Positions 9,428 through 18,194 of a DNA stretch of 64,000 nucleotides are shown piece after piece; within the stretch, counting starts at the first letter, position 1; each line of letters starts with the position of its first letter. The notes under the pieces were generated by a model, which saw only the letters and a list, made by a program, of their open reading frames with translations, was not told the DNA's origin and made no database searches. This DNA is from Sphingomonas japonica (GTDB lineage Bacteria > Pseudomonadota > Alphaproteobacteria > Sphingomonadales > Sphingomonadaceae). The position numbers were made by a program, and so were the translations under genes. The stretch spans positions 1,947,501 to 2,011,500 of the forward strand of contig NZ_VDYR01000001.1 of assembly GCF_006346325.1 (NCBI RefSeq), written 5' to 3'.

Positions 9428-10369
9428 ATGGCGGGACCACCGATATTCACCGTAGCGGCGGTCATCCTTGCGCTGGGGCCGGGGCAGGATTCGAAAGACG
9501 CCGCGCGCGCGATCGCCGGGGAGCCGGCAGTCGCGGCGCAGCGGTTGGTGCTCGTCGATCTACCTGCGCCGACGGGCGAGGCAGTTCCGTTGTTTGACGG
9601 GCGCAGTCTGGCAGGCTGGAACGCCTGGCTGGGCTATGCCGACCCCTCGATCACCTATCACGCCGAGCCCGGGGCGACGCCGATCGGAACCGGACGCGAT
9701 ACCCGCGGAGACTTTGCGGTCAAGGATGTCGATGGTGGCCCGGCGATCTGGGTGAAGGGAGAGACCTGGGGCAGCCTGGTCCACCATGCCGACCTTCGCG
9801 ACTATCATCTCCGGTTGCAGTTCAAATGGGGTTCCAGAACCTGGGCCCCTCGCCAAAAGCTGCCGCGGAACAACGGTCTGCTCTACCACAGCCATGGGAC
9901 ACCGGGCGAAGTGTTCGGCACGTGGCGGCCATCGTCCGAGTTCGAGATCATGACCGGATCGACGGGAATGATCGTCGCGGTCGGCGGCAAGGTGCGGGGC
10001 CGCACCAATGTGACGTTCGACCCGTCCCTGATCGCGCCGCATCTGCGCTTTCGCACCGCGGGTCGCGAAATCGACATCGTCAATGGCAGCCCGACGTGGA
10101 ATGTGGAGGCCGCAACCGATGCCGAGCACGCGGTCGGCGCGTGGAACACGCTCGACCTGTATGTCGTCGGCGACCGCGCGGTACACGTCGTCAATGGGAT
10201 ACCGGTCGCAGAGGTGCGCGACCTGGCGACGATTGCTGCCGACGGGACCCGCCAGCCGCTGACGCACGGAAAGATCCAGCTTCAATCCGAAGGAGCCGAA
10301 ACCTGGTTTCGCGCGATCACGGTCGAGCCGATCGAAACCTTGCCCAGAATTGTCGTCGCCAGGGATTAG
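9428..10369 (+). CDS. DUF1080 (3-keto-disaccharide hydrolase-like) secreted protein
   Basis: About 313 residues with a hydrophobic amino end that looks like a signal peptide (MAGPPIFTVAAVILALG). The DUF1080 signature is clear: AVPLFDGRSLAGWNAW, then GDFAVKDVDGGPAIWVKGE, NNGLLYHSHG, SEFEIMTGS, and a carboxy-terminal GKIQLQSEGAETWFRAITVEPI. The fold is a concanavalin-like beta sandwich seen in sugar-binding or glycoside-acting proteins. The ATG at 9428 is preferred over that at 9422 because GAGGGG (9416-9421) is then six bases away. It is followed by a GH9 gene with its own operator, so both probably act on one plant polysaccharide; substrate not determined. Confidence 0.85.
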   Translation: MAGPPIFTVAAVILALGPGQDSKDAARAIAGEPAVAAQRLVLVDLPAPTGEAVPLFDGRSLAGWNAWLGYADPSITYHAEPGATPIGTGRDTRGDFAVKDVDGGPAIWVKGETWGSLVHHADLRDYHLRLQFKWGSRTWAPRQKLPRNNGLLYHSHGTPGEVFGTWRPSSEFEIMTGSTGMIVAVGGKVRGRTNVTFDPSLIAPHLRFRTAGREIDIVNGSPTWNVEAATDAEHAVGAWNTLDLYVVGDRAVHVVNGIPVAEVRDLATIAADGTRQPLTHGKIQLQSEGAETWFRAITVEPIETLPRIVVARD

Positions 10370-10518
10370 ACGCCTGTCGCCAAAGGGCGGGCATTGCCCG
10401 GGTCTGGCAGCTTCGTAGCTTTCGCAGGCTGCGGCGGCACGCGAACGCATCCTCCGCGCCTGCCTGCCGAACCTGGACAAATCGGTCGGGAGTGCTTGCC
10501 TTCTGCCGTTCGACCATG

Positions 10519-10536
10519 GATGTTAGCGCAAACATC
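10519..10536. promoter_or_regulatory. LacI-type palindromic operator before the GH9 gene
   Basis: An 18-base near-perfect palindrome, GATGTTAGCGCAAACATC: the arms GATGTT and AACATC match perfectly and the GCGC core is symmetric, with a single A/A mismatch pair. It ends 14 bases before the GTG start of the GH9 gene. A TTGCCT at 10498-10503 could be the -35 box, placing the operator over the -10 region, which suggests repression. The same TGTTAGCG half site occurs at 9366. Confidence 0.7.
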
Positions 10537-10550
10537 ACCGGGAGAGGTTT

Positions 10551-13094
10551 GTGGGATTGCGCCGGAACATCCGTAGATTTGCCCTTTGCGCCTGCGCGAG
10601 CGGCGCGATCGTGCAGCCGCTGTTCGCGCAGGATCGTGCAGCCCCCGCATTGCGGCTCGGCGATGGCGACATCTATCGTGCCCCCGGGGTCGACTGGCTG
10701 GTGTTCAGCAACTGGTATGACGGACTGTTCGCGGACGCCAAGATCAGCGGCGTCGAACTCATCCAGCAGGGCGAGCGTATCGCCACCAACGGGGATGTGC
10801 GGCTGTCGCCCACCCCCGGACAATGGGATGCGATCGGGCGGCTGGTCGAGCGCCGCGTCGATTCCGAAACCGGCCTGATCGAGGCGGAGCTGGAATATCC
10901 CGGCTACGGATTCCGCTATCTCGTCCGCTCCCGACCCACCCGAACCGGGTTGCAGGTGACGGTCAGCCTGCCGGAGGAACTGCCCGATGCGCTGGTCGGC
11001 CGTGCCGGATTCAACCTGGAATTCCTGCCCTCGGCCTATTTTCGCGAAGCGTTTCTGGTCGACGGCAAACCGGGCGGCTTTCCGCTATATCCCGCCAGCG
11101 ACATGCGGCTCACGCCCGAACGCAATGCCGCAAGCGGGCGCAGCGAAGGCCCGGGCGCGGAGCCGCTTGCGATGGCGCAGGGAAGCCGGTTCGTGCTCGC
11201 GCCGTCCAACCCGGCGCGCCGGGTCAGCATCACGTCGGACGTGCCGCTCGCGCTGTTCGACGGCCGCAACCAGGCGCAGAATGGCTGGTTCGTGCTGCGA
11301 TCGTTGCTCCCGGCCGGCAAGACCGGCGAGGTACTGACCTGGACCCTCGATGCCAACAGCGTGCCCGATTGGCTGCGCCCGCCGGTGATCGGCCATTCGC
11401 AGCTGGGCTATGCCCCGGCCGAGGCGAAGGTCGCGACCGTTGAGTTGGACCGCAACGATACCGACGATACCGCGATCCGGCTGATCAGGATCGGTGAAGA
11501 CGGAAGCGAAACCGTCGCGCTCGAAGGAAACGGCAAGCGCTGGGGCAACTATCTGCGCTATCGCTATCGCCGGTTCGATTTCAGCCAGGTTCGCGAACCC
11601 GGCGTGTACATCCTCGAAACTGGAGAGACCCGCACCGCCCCGTTCCGCATCGCCGACGACCTGTATGCCAGCGCCTGGCATCCGACGCTCGACGTCTATT
11701 TCCCCGTGGCGATGGACCATATGTTCGTGAACGAGGCGTATCGGGTCTGGCATGGCGATCCGCACCGCGACGACGCGCTTCAGGCGCCGATCGATCACGA
11801 GCATATCGACCTGTACCGACAGGGTCCGACCACCGACACCCGCTTCGCGCCGGGCGAGCATATCCCGGGGCTGAATGTCGGCGGCTGGCTCGACGCCGGC
11901 GACTTCGACATCCGCACGCAGACGCAATATGCCGTGGTGCGCCAGATGGTGCAGGCCTGGGAGGATTTTTGTCTCACTCGCGACGCTACCGCAATCGACC
12001 AGACGCGGCGGCACGTCGAAATCCATGTTCCGGACGGCGAGCCGGACCTGCTGCAGCAGATCCGGCACGGGACCATCCAGTTGCTGGCGCAGTTCGACGC
12101 GGTCGGCCATGCCATCCATGGCATCGTCGAGCCCGACGTCGCGCAATATACCCATCTGGGCGACGCCGTGACCAAGACAGACGGCATGGTGCATGATCCG
12201 CGACTGCGCCCCGGCGAGGTAAAGGACGGGCGCAGCGGCACTCCGGATGATCGCTGGGCGTTCACCAGCAAATCATCGGCGCTGAACTATGGGTCGATCG
12301 CCGCGCTGGCAGCGGCCGCGCGCGCGCTGGACGGTTTCGACGACGCGCTCGCGGCACGCTGCCTGGAGACGGCCGAGCGGATCTGGGCACAGGAGCAGGG
12401 CCAGGCTCCCGATCTTTTCCGCCATGGCAACACTACCGGCGGCCCGCTCGAATCCGAGCGCTTCACCGCTGCGGTCGAGCTTCTGCAGACCACGCGCAAA
12501 CCGGAATATATCGCGGCGGTGCAGCGCGAATGGCCTGCCATCGCCGCGAGTTTTGCGCGCGATGCCGATGTCGCCGCGCGAGCGTTGCCGCTGATGCCGC
12601 CCGACTATCGCGCGGGCATGGTGCAGGCCGTCCGGCGCTGGGTGAAGGAGACCGATGCCGCGGCGGCGGCCAATCCCTATGGCGTGCCGATCACCACCGG
12701 CGGGTGGGCAGGGAGCGGCACGGTCCTCGATTACGGCAACACCAGCTTCGTTCTCCACCGCGCTTTCCCCGACATCGTCAAACCCGACGCAGTATTTCGC
12801 GCCCTGGCGTTCCTCCACGGCAACCATCCCGGTTCCGATGTTTCGTTCGTGTCGGGCGTGGGGACGCGGTCCAAGGAAGTTGCCTATGGCAATAACCGGG
12901 CGGACTTCAGCTTCATCGCCGGGGGCGTCGTGCCGGGCGTCTTGATCGTGAAGCCCGATTTTCCCGAAAACAAGGAGGATTGGCCGTTCCTTTGGGGACA
13001 GAACGAATATGTCGTGAACACGGGCGCGGCGTATATCCATCTCGCCAACGCCGCCGATGCTTTGGTCCGCCAGGAGGTCGATCCCGCACGGTGA
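10551..13094 (+). CDS. Glycoside hydrolase family 9 protein with extra amino-terminal domain
   Basis: An 847-residue exported enzyme starting at GTG with GGGAGAGG seven bases upstream; a signal peptide ends near AQD (27). Residues about 30-275 form an amino-terminal beta-rich domain I cannot name. An Ig-like CelD_N-type domain follows (PPVIGHSQLGYAPAEAKVAT, about 278-370), then the (alpha/alpha)6 catalytic domain. Catalytic markers are GGWLDAGDFD with DAGD at 448-451 (the general base), the HPGSDVSFVSGVG block near 759-771, and the general acid Glu in WGQNEYVVN, E819. GH9 enzymes cleave beta-1,4-glucans and some related beta-glycosides. Endo versus exo action and substrate cannot be read from sequence. 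Confidence 0.87.
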   Translation: MGLRRNIRRFALCACASGAIVQPLFAQDRAAPALRLGDGDIYRAPGVDWLVFSNWYDGLFADAKISGVELIQQGERIATNGDVRLSPTPGQWDAIGRLVERRVDSETGLIEAELEYPGYGFRYLVRSRPTRTGLQVTVSLPEELPDALVGRAGFNLEFLPSAYFREAFLVDGKPGGFPLYPASDMRLTPERNAASGRSEGPGAEPLAMAQGSRFVLAPSNPARRVSITSDVPLALFDGRNQAQNGWFVLRSLLPAGKTGEVLTWTLDANSVPDWLRPPVIGHSQLGYAPAEAKVATVELDRNDTDDTAIRLIRIGEDGSETVALEGNGKRWGNYLRYRYRRFDFSQVREPGVYILETGETRTAPFRIADDLYASAWHPTLDVYFPVAMDHMFVNEAYRVWHGDPHRDDALQAPIDHEHIDLYRQGPTTDTRFAPGEHIPGLNVGGWLDAGDFDIRTQTQYAVVRQMVQAWEDFCLTRDATAIDQTRRHVEIHVPDGEPDLLQQIRHGTIQLLAQFDAVGHAIHGIVEPDVAQYTHLGDAVTKTDGMVHDPRLRPGEVKDGRSGTPDDRWAFTSKSSALNYGSIAALAAAARALDGFDDALAARCLETAERIWAQEQGQAPDLFRHGNTTGGPLESERFTAAVELLQTTRKPEYIAAVQREWPAIAASFARDADVAARALPLMPPDYRAGMVQAVRRWVKETDAAAAANPYGVPITTGGWAGSGTVLDYGNTSFVLHRAFPDIVKPDAVFRALAFLHGNHPGSDVSFVSGVGTRSKEVAYGNNRADFSFIAGGVVPGVLIVKPDFPENKEDWPFLWGQNEYVVNTGAAYIHLANAADALVRQEVDPAR

Positions 13095-13347
13095 ACCTGT
13101 GATCATCGTCGGCATGATCTGCACCGTGACGCGGCTCTCGCTGCTGGCGAAGAGGGCGGGCACGCGCAAGACGCGTCGCGCTTATGCTCGGCCGGCTTGG
13201 CGATAATAAGGCGTGCTATTTCACCGAATAGCTCTAGCAAGTCTGAGCACCTAACGTAGGTTATGGGCTAGAGGCGCCGGGACCCCGATAGGATCGGATC
13301 GCGACCGCTGTGATGCCCACCGCGTCGGACGGATCAGGGGTCCATGA

Positions 13348-14457
13348 ATGCGGGTCGCGATTATCGCCCATCTCAAGCACGCGATCGCTGAGCCGTTCGC
13401 CGGCGGGCTCGAAATGCACACCCATCTGCTTGCCCAGTCGCTGAACAGCCGCGGCCACGACGTCACGCTGTTCGCCTCGACGCGGTCCGATCCGACGCTT
13501 GGCCTGGAAGCCATTTGTGACGAAACGACGCTGTCGCACGTCGGCACCGCAGAGGCGCAAGATGTGATGTTCTTCCGCGAACATCACGCCTATCTGACGC
13601 TGATGGGCGAGTTGCGGCGACGCGATTTCGACCTCATCCACAACAACTCGCTGCACTACCTGCCGGTGGCGATGGCCGACACGATCGATACGCCGATGGT
13701 GACGACGCTCCACACGCCGCCTTTCTGCTGGCTGGAAAGCGGCATCCGCCTGTGTCGATCTCAGGCAATGCGGTTCGTCGCGGTTTCAGAGACGATCCGC
13801 GGGCTGTGGTCGCCGATCACGCCGATCGATCGTGTCATCGCCAATGGCGTGGACCTATCGCAATTCCCGTTCAATGCCGAACCGGCGGCATCGCCCTATC
13901 TGGTCTGGTATGGCCGGATCGTTCCTGAAAAGGGCCTGCATCTGGCGATCGCCGCGGCGCAGGTGATGGAGATGCCGCTGCGCTTTGCGGGCCCGATCTC
14001 GGATCCCGTCTATTTCTCGGACCAAATTCTGCCGATGCTGGGAACGGATGTGGAGCATGTCGGCCATCTCGACCATGCCGCACTGGCGACGCTGATCGGC
14101 GGAGCGCGCGCGTTCCTGTGCACGCCGCGCTGGGAGGAGCCCTATGGCCTCGTAGTCGCGGAAGCGTTGGCATGCGGAACCCCGGTCGCGGCGTTCGCGC
14201 GCGGCGCCATCCCGTCCTTGCTCAATAGTCGTTCGGGAGTGTTGGCCACCCCCGACGATGCCGTAGCGCTGGCCCGGGCTGCACAATCGGCGATGGCGCT
14301 CGATCGGCGCGAGTGTCGTGCCCGCGCCGAGGCGATCTGCGATGCGCGGGTCATGGTCGACGGCTACGAGGCGCTGTATGCCGAGATGATCGCCGCCAAC
14401 GACGGTGCGCGATCGCCGCTTGGCGAGGCGGCCCTGCCCGACGCGGCGGCGGCGTGA
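13348..14457 (+). CDS. Glycosyltransferase family 4 (GT-B fold)
   Basis: A 369-residue cytosolic glycosyltransferase and first gene of a seven-gene operon. The amino-terminal Rossmann half has FAGGLEMHTHLLAQSLNSRG, the Gly-rich acceptor-side loop. The carboxy-terminal half has VWYGRIVPEKGLHLAI (donor phosphate-binding Arg/Lys) and the retaining-enzyme E-x7-E pattern in RWEEPYGLVVAEALACG (E264 and E272). GT4 enzymes include MshA of mycothiol synthesis and many lipid or polysaccharide transferases; donor and acceptor are unknown. AGGGG lies just before the ATG. The next start codon overlaps its stop by four bases. Confidence 0.9.
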   Translation: MRVAIIAHLKHAIAEPFAGGLEMHTHLLAQSLNSRGHDVTLFASTRSDPTLGLEAICDETTLSHVGTAEAQDVMFFREHHAYLTLMGELRRRDFDLIHNNSLHYLPVAMADTIDTPMVTTLHTPPFCWLESGIRLCRSQAMRFVAVSETIRGLWSPITPIDRVIANGVDLSQFPFNAEPAASPYLVWYGRIVPEKGLHLAIAAAQVMEMPLRFAGPISDPVYFSDQILPMLGTDVEHVGHLDHAALATLIGGARAFLCTPRWEEPYGLVVAEALACGTPVAAFARGAIPSLLNSRSGVLATPDDAVALARAAQSAMALDRRECRARAEAICDARVMVDGYEALYAEMIAANDGARSPLGEAALPDAAAA

Positions 14458-15374
14458 CGGCCGATCGGTTCTGCATCTGTGTCCCGGCGCGCAACGAAGC
14501 CGAACGCCTGCCTCGCTTGCTGGACGCTCTGGCCGCTCAGAACGGGGTCGGTGTCGTTCCGGTGGCGTTGTGCATCAACAACAGCGACGACGGCAGCGTT
14601 GCCGCTGCCGAGACCGCGGCCCGGCGTCATGCGGGCCGGCTGGAGATTGCGATCGACGATTGCCGGTTGCCGCGTCGGTCGGCGCATGTCGGCACCGCGC
14701 GCGGTCGGGCGATGGACATAGGCGCGACCCTCGTCGGGAACCGCGGCGTGTTGATTTCGACCGACGCCGATTGCCGTCCCCCACCCGGCTGGATCGCCGC
14801 CAACCTGGCCGCGATCGACCGCGGCGCCGATCTGGTCGGCGGAAAAATGCTGATCGACGAAAGCGAGCCGCTCGATCCGACAGTCCGGGCATGGCGGGCC
14901 ATGCTGGATCGCTATTGGGCGCAGGTGCGGGCGATCGAGGATCGCATCGATCTGCAATCGCATGATCCTTCCCCGCGCCACGGCGATCATGGCGGCGCCA
15001 GCCTGGCGATCCGAGTCGCGACCTACCGCGCGGCGGGCGGAGTGCCGCCGCTCGCATCTGGCGAGGATCGCGCGCTGGTCGCCACTGCGGTTGTCGCCGG
15101 GGGACGGCTGGTGCATCCGATCGACGTGTGGACGCGCGTCTCCCCGCGCGCGATCGGGCGCGCCACCGGCGGAATGGCCAGCGCGATGGCGGAATTCCAG
15201 GACCTGCTGCGGGTGGGGCGCGAGCCGTGTGTACCCGCTTTCGATCACTGGCAGCAGCGCGCCGAATGGCGCCTCGGCCAGCGCACCGGCGGCGCCGATC
15301 CCGGTGAGGTGGTGCGGCGTGAGGCGGCGCTCCCCCCCATGCCGTGCGACCTGCCGCTATCGGCGGTTTCGTGA
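14454..15374 (+). CDS. Glycosyltransferase family 2 (GT-A fold)
   Basis: A 306-residue GT-A type glycosyltransferase starting at GTG in a GTGA overlap with the preceding stop. The nucleotide-sugar fold starts with FCICVPARNEAERLPRLLDA, and the metal-binding DxD appears as DAD at 104-106 (LISTDADCRPPPGW). GGASLAIRVATYRAAGG and GEDRAL match the later acceptor/catalytic blocks of GT2. No membrane helices are apparent, so it is probably cytosolic or peripheral. It lies in a run of overlapping genes, suggesting one assembled glycoconjugate. Confidence 0.85.
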   Translation: MTADRFCICVPARNEAERLPRLLDALAAQNGVGVVPVALCINNSDDGSVAAAETAARRHAGRLEIAIDDCRLPRRSAHVGTARGRAMDIGATLVGNRGVLISTDADCRPPPGWIAANLAAIDRGADLVGGKMLIDESEPLDPTVRAWRAMLDRYWAQVRAIEDRIDLQSHDPSPRHGDHGGASLAIRVATYRAAGGVPPLASGEDRALVATAVVAGGRLVHPIDVWTRVSPRAIGRATGGMASAMAEFQDLLRVGREPCVPAFDHWQQRAEWRLGQRTGGADPGEVVRREAALPPMPCDLPLSAVS

Positions 15375-16411
15375 CCGCGGCGCGGCCGATCGGCTATTAT
15401 GTCCATCATCACGGCGCCGGGCATCGCACCCGCGCCGCAGCGATTGCACGTGCCGCGGGCGGGCGGGTGACGCTGATCGGGACGGGCCTTGCGGGGAAGG
15501 TAAGCGACCTGGCGTATCTCGAACTTCCCGACGATCGGCTCGAGCCCGGCTTCACCGGCGCCGACGGAGCAGCGAACCGTCCCGAGTCACTGCATTACGC
15601 GCCGGTCGATCATGACGGCGTTCGGCGGCGCGTAGCGGGCACGGCGCAGTGGATCGTCGAGAATGCTCCGGCGCTGATGGTGATCGACGTGTCGGTGGAA
15701 ATGGCGATGCTGGCGCGGCTGGCGTCGGTGCCAACGGTCGTGGTCCGGCTGGCGGGTCTGCGCACCGATCCGGCGCACCGCGACGCGTTTCGCGGTGCCA
15801 CAGCGCTGCTGTGCCCGTTTGACGAGCAGCTGGAGGACCCGGCCACGCCGGCCGACATCGTCGCCAGGACGCGATATTTTTCGGGCCTGATCGATCGGCC
15901 GCATCCGGCGACGGCGCAGCCCGGCATGGTGACCGTCGTATTGGGGGCGGGCGGAAACGATGTGGAAGGCGCGGTTTGGGCCGCGGCAGCGCGGTCGGCA
16001 CCAGACATGGAGTGGCACGTGCTGGGCGCAGCAGATGCGCTGCCCGGCGCACCGCCGAATCTGACCTGGCATGGCTGGGTCGCCAACGCGCCCGATCGCA
16101 TGGCCAGATCGGAAGTGGTGATCGTTACCGCCGGCAACGGCGCGGTGGGAACCGTGCTTGCAACCGGACGCCCGTTGATCTGCATCCCCCAGGATCGCCC
16201 GTTCGGCGAGCAGCGATCGACCGCCGCCGCGCTGGTGCGCGCCGGCGGCGCCGTCCAGTGCGACAATCCTGCGACCGCAGATTGGCCCGCGCTGATCGAG
16301 CGCGCGCGCGCGCTGGATCCGGGGGCGGCACGCGCACTCGACGATCCGTCGGGGCCCGAACGCGCGGCGCGATGGTTGGTCAAGCTGGCCGATCGTGGAG
16401 GACGGAGTTGA
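15371..16411 (+). CDS. MurG/UGT-like GT-B glycosyltransferase
   Basis: A 346-residue protein starting at GTG in a GTGA overlap. The amino end shows IGYYVHHHGAGHRTRA, with the H-G-x-G-H-x-x-R loop typical of MurG-like and other GT-B glycosyltransferases. The carboxy half has MVTVVLGAGGNDVEG, LTWHGWVANAPDRMARSEVVIVTAGNGAVGTVLATGRPLICIPQ, a standard nucleotide-sugar site where the HG, GNGAVGT and IP(Q)xRPFGEQ elements stand in order. It is probably peripheral to the inner membrane. Family-level assignment only; the sugar donor is not predictable. Confidence 0.75.
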   Translation: MTAARPIGYYVHHHGAGHRTRAAAIARAAGGRVTLIGTGLAGKVSDLAYLELPDDRLEPGFTGADGAANRPESLHYAPVDHDGVRRRVAGTAQWIVENAPALMVIDVSVEMAMLARLASVPTVVVRLAGLRTDPAHRDAFRGATALLCPFDEQLEDPATPADIVARTRYFSGLIDRPHPATAQPGMVTVVLGAGGNDVEGAVWAAAARSAPDMEWHVLGAADALPGAPPNLTWHGWVANAPDRMARSEVVIVTAGNGAVGTVLATGRPLICIPQDRPFGEQRSTAAALVRAGGAVQCDNPATADWPALIERARALDPGAARALDDPSGPERAARWLVKLADRGGRS

Positions 16412-17502
16412 TGCTGCCGATCGCCGAGGACCCGTTGGTGCGCGCACTTGCCGAACACGGTGCCGGATACGACGCCGAACCCGCCTATCCCGCAGATTGC
16501 ATGGCGTTGCTGGAGCGTGCCGGGTTGCATCGGCGCTACGCCCCTGTGACTGTCGGTGGGGAGTCCTTCGCCGACGAGCATTCGCGCTACGCGGCACTGC
16601 GCGACGATTTGCGCCGCGTGGGTCGCGGCGACCTGAGTACCGGGCGGTTGTACGAAGGGCATGTCAACGCGTTGCTGCTCTTCGAATGGTATGCCAGCGC
16701 TGTGCAGCTCGAATGGCTGGCCGGCGCGCTCGATCGCGGCGCGGTGTTTGGGGTGTGGGCCACCGAAGCTCCGCCCGGGGTCGGCATCGTACCAGACGCA
16801 GCGGGCTACCGCATGACGGGGGCAAAGCGCTTTGCGTCGGGCGCAGGCGGGATCGACTATGCCGTCGTAACCGCCAGGCCGCCTTCGGGAGAGCGCCGCG
16901 CGGTCGTGGTCGCCGCAGGCGATGCGACGCGAACCGACGCCAGCGGCTGGCGGGTGCGGGGAATGCGCGCGAGCATGAGCGGCGAATATGACCTGTCGGA
17001 CATGGTGGTGGGGGAGGATGCGCTGCTCGGCGCACCCGGCGCCTATGACCTGGAACCGCGCTTCACTGCCGGGGCGTGGCGCTTCACCGCCGTACAGCTT
17101 GGCGGGATCGAGGCGCTGCTCGCCGAAGTACGTGCCGGCATGAGCGACGCCGCGCGCGCCGATCCGCTCTCACGGGCCGCGTTCGGGGCAGCGGTGGTGG
17201 CGACGCGCACTGCGTTTCTATGGGTGCGAGAGGCAGCAGAGCATGCCTCTCGCAACAGCGACGACGCGATCGCGATGGCGCGGATGGCGCGCGGTGTCGT
17301 CGAACGCGCCGGGCTCGACGTGATGGAACATGCCGCGCGGCTGATCGGAACGCGCAGCGCATTCGACGGTGGACGCATCGACCGGATCACCCGCGACCTC
17401 AGCCTGTATCTGCGCCAGGCCGGGCCGGATCACGCGCGCGATGCTGCCGTCGTCGATTGGCTGGTCCGCGATCGCTTCGGACCCGAGCAGGCACTGTGGT
17501 GA
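16411..17502 (+). CDS. Acyl-CoA-dehydrogenase-like flavoprotein
   Basis: A 363-residue member of the acyl-CoA dehydrogenase fold; its ATG shares one base with the preceding TGA. Recognisable blocks are FGVWATEAPPGVGIV and YRMTGAKRFASGAGGIDYAVV (FAD-binding middle domain), RGMRASMSGEYDLSDMVVGEDALLG, and a helical end with RITRDLSLYLRQAGPDHARDA. I do not see the usual catalytic glutamate context of true acyl-CoA dehydrogenases near the end. Relatives of this fold include amino-sugar N-oxygenases (KijD3/ORF36 type) as well as desaturating enzymes. Given neighbouring glycosyltransferases and a deacetylase, a sugar- or lipid-modifying oxidation is more likely than beta-oxidation; this is inference. 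Confidence 0.75.
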   Translation: MLPIAEDPLVRALAEHGAGYDAEPAYPADCMALLERAGLHRRYAPVTVGGESFADEHSRYAALRDDLRRVGRGDLSTGRLYEGHVNALLLFEWYASAVQLEWLAGALDRGAVFGVWATEAPPGVGIVPDAAGYRMTGAKRFASGAGGIDYAVVTARPPSGERRAVVVAAGDATRTDASGWRVRGMRASMSGEYDLSDMVVGEDALLGAPGAYDLEPRFTAGAWRFTAVQLGGIEALLAEVRAGMSDAARADPLSRAAFGAAVVATRTAFLWVREAAEHASRNSDDAIAMARMARGVVERAGLDVMEHAARLIGTRSAFDGGRIDRITRDLSLYLRQAGPDHARDAAVVDWLVRDRFGPEQALW

Positions 17503-18194
17503 CGCGGGCGATCCCGCTGGCGCGCAGCCGCCATGCCCGTGCCTTCTGGTGCGTGCTCGCACCGCATCCCGATGACGAGACGATCGGCACCGGAGCGTTG
17601 ATCGCGCAGACTGCGAAGGCCGGGCGGCTGGGCGCAGTCGTGTATCTGACGGATGGCTCCGGGTCGCATCCCACCGAAAATACGGGTGCGCGTCGGGCGC
17701 TCGTCCAGTGCCGTGCGCGTGAAGCGTCGCTTGCGCTGCGGCGCCTTGCCGGGCCCCGCGCACTGCGGCCAGTGTTCCTGGGCTGGTGCGACGGGAATCC
17801 GTTTGCCGTCGGTTCGGGCGAGTTTCGCGCCACTGCCCGACAGCTGTCGAGCGTACTGCGCCGGTTGCAGATCGACGCGATCGCGATCCCGGCGATCGAC
17901 GAAACGCATTGCGACCATGTCGCGGCGCACCGGCTGGCACGCGCGGCGCTGGCGATCGCGCGCCGCCGCATCGCACCATTTGCCTATCGCGTTTGGGGCG
18001 GCGCAATGCCGCGTACGATGCGACCGGCGCTCGTCACGCGGCCAATGCCGGTGGCGCGGCGGCGGCATGCCCTGCAGGCGCATCGCAGCCAGACCAGCGC
18101 CGCCATGGGGCCGGGGTTCAGGGTTCCGCCGCAGTTGATGCGACAGCGCGATCGCGATCGCCTCTATCCGGTCGGGAGGCGAAATGCACGCTGA
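17499..18194 (+). CDS. PIG-L/LmbE family deacetylase
   Basis: A 231-residue metal-dependent deacetylase starting at GTG in a GTGA overlap. The zinc-binding signature HPDDE is at residues 23-27 (VLAPHPDDETIGTGALI), followed by VVYLTDGSGSHP and the second metal site ETHCDHVAAHRLA. Family members remove the N-acetyl group of GlcNAc-containing glycosides, as in MshB (mycothiol), BshB (bacillithiol) and GPI-anchor PIG-L. Its gene overlaps the next methyltransferase by 11 bases. In other genomes I recall these two activities annotated as one fused protein, which points to consecutive action on the same amino sugar. Confidence 0.88.
   Translation: MTRAIPLARSRHARAFWCVLAPHPDDETIGTGALIAQTAKAGRLGAVVYLTDGSGSHPTENTGARRALVQCRAREASLALRRLAGPRALRPVFLGWCDGNPFAVGSGEFRATARQLSSVLRRLQIDAIAIPAIDETHCDHVAAHRLARAALAIARRRIAPFAYRVWGGAMPRTMRPALVTRPMPVARRRHALQAHRSQTSAAMGPGFRVPPQLMRQRDRDRLYPVGRRNAR

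Noticed and set aside
13215..13232. GCTATT...AATAGC hairpin as terminator of the GH9 gene
   Set aside because: The stem is only six weak base pairs, over 120 bases past the stop, without a T-run.
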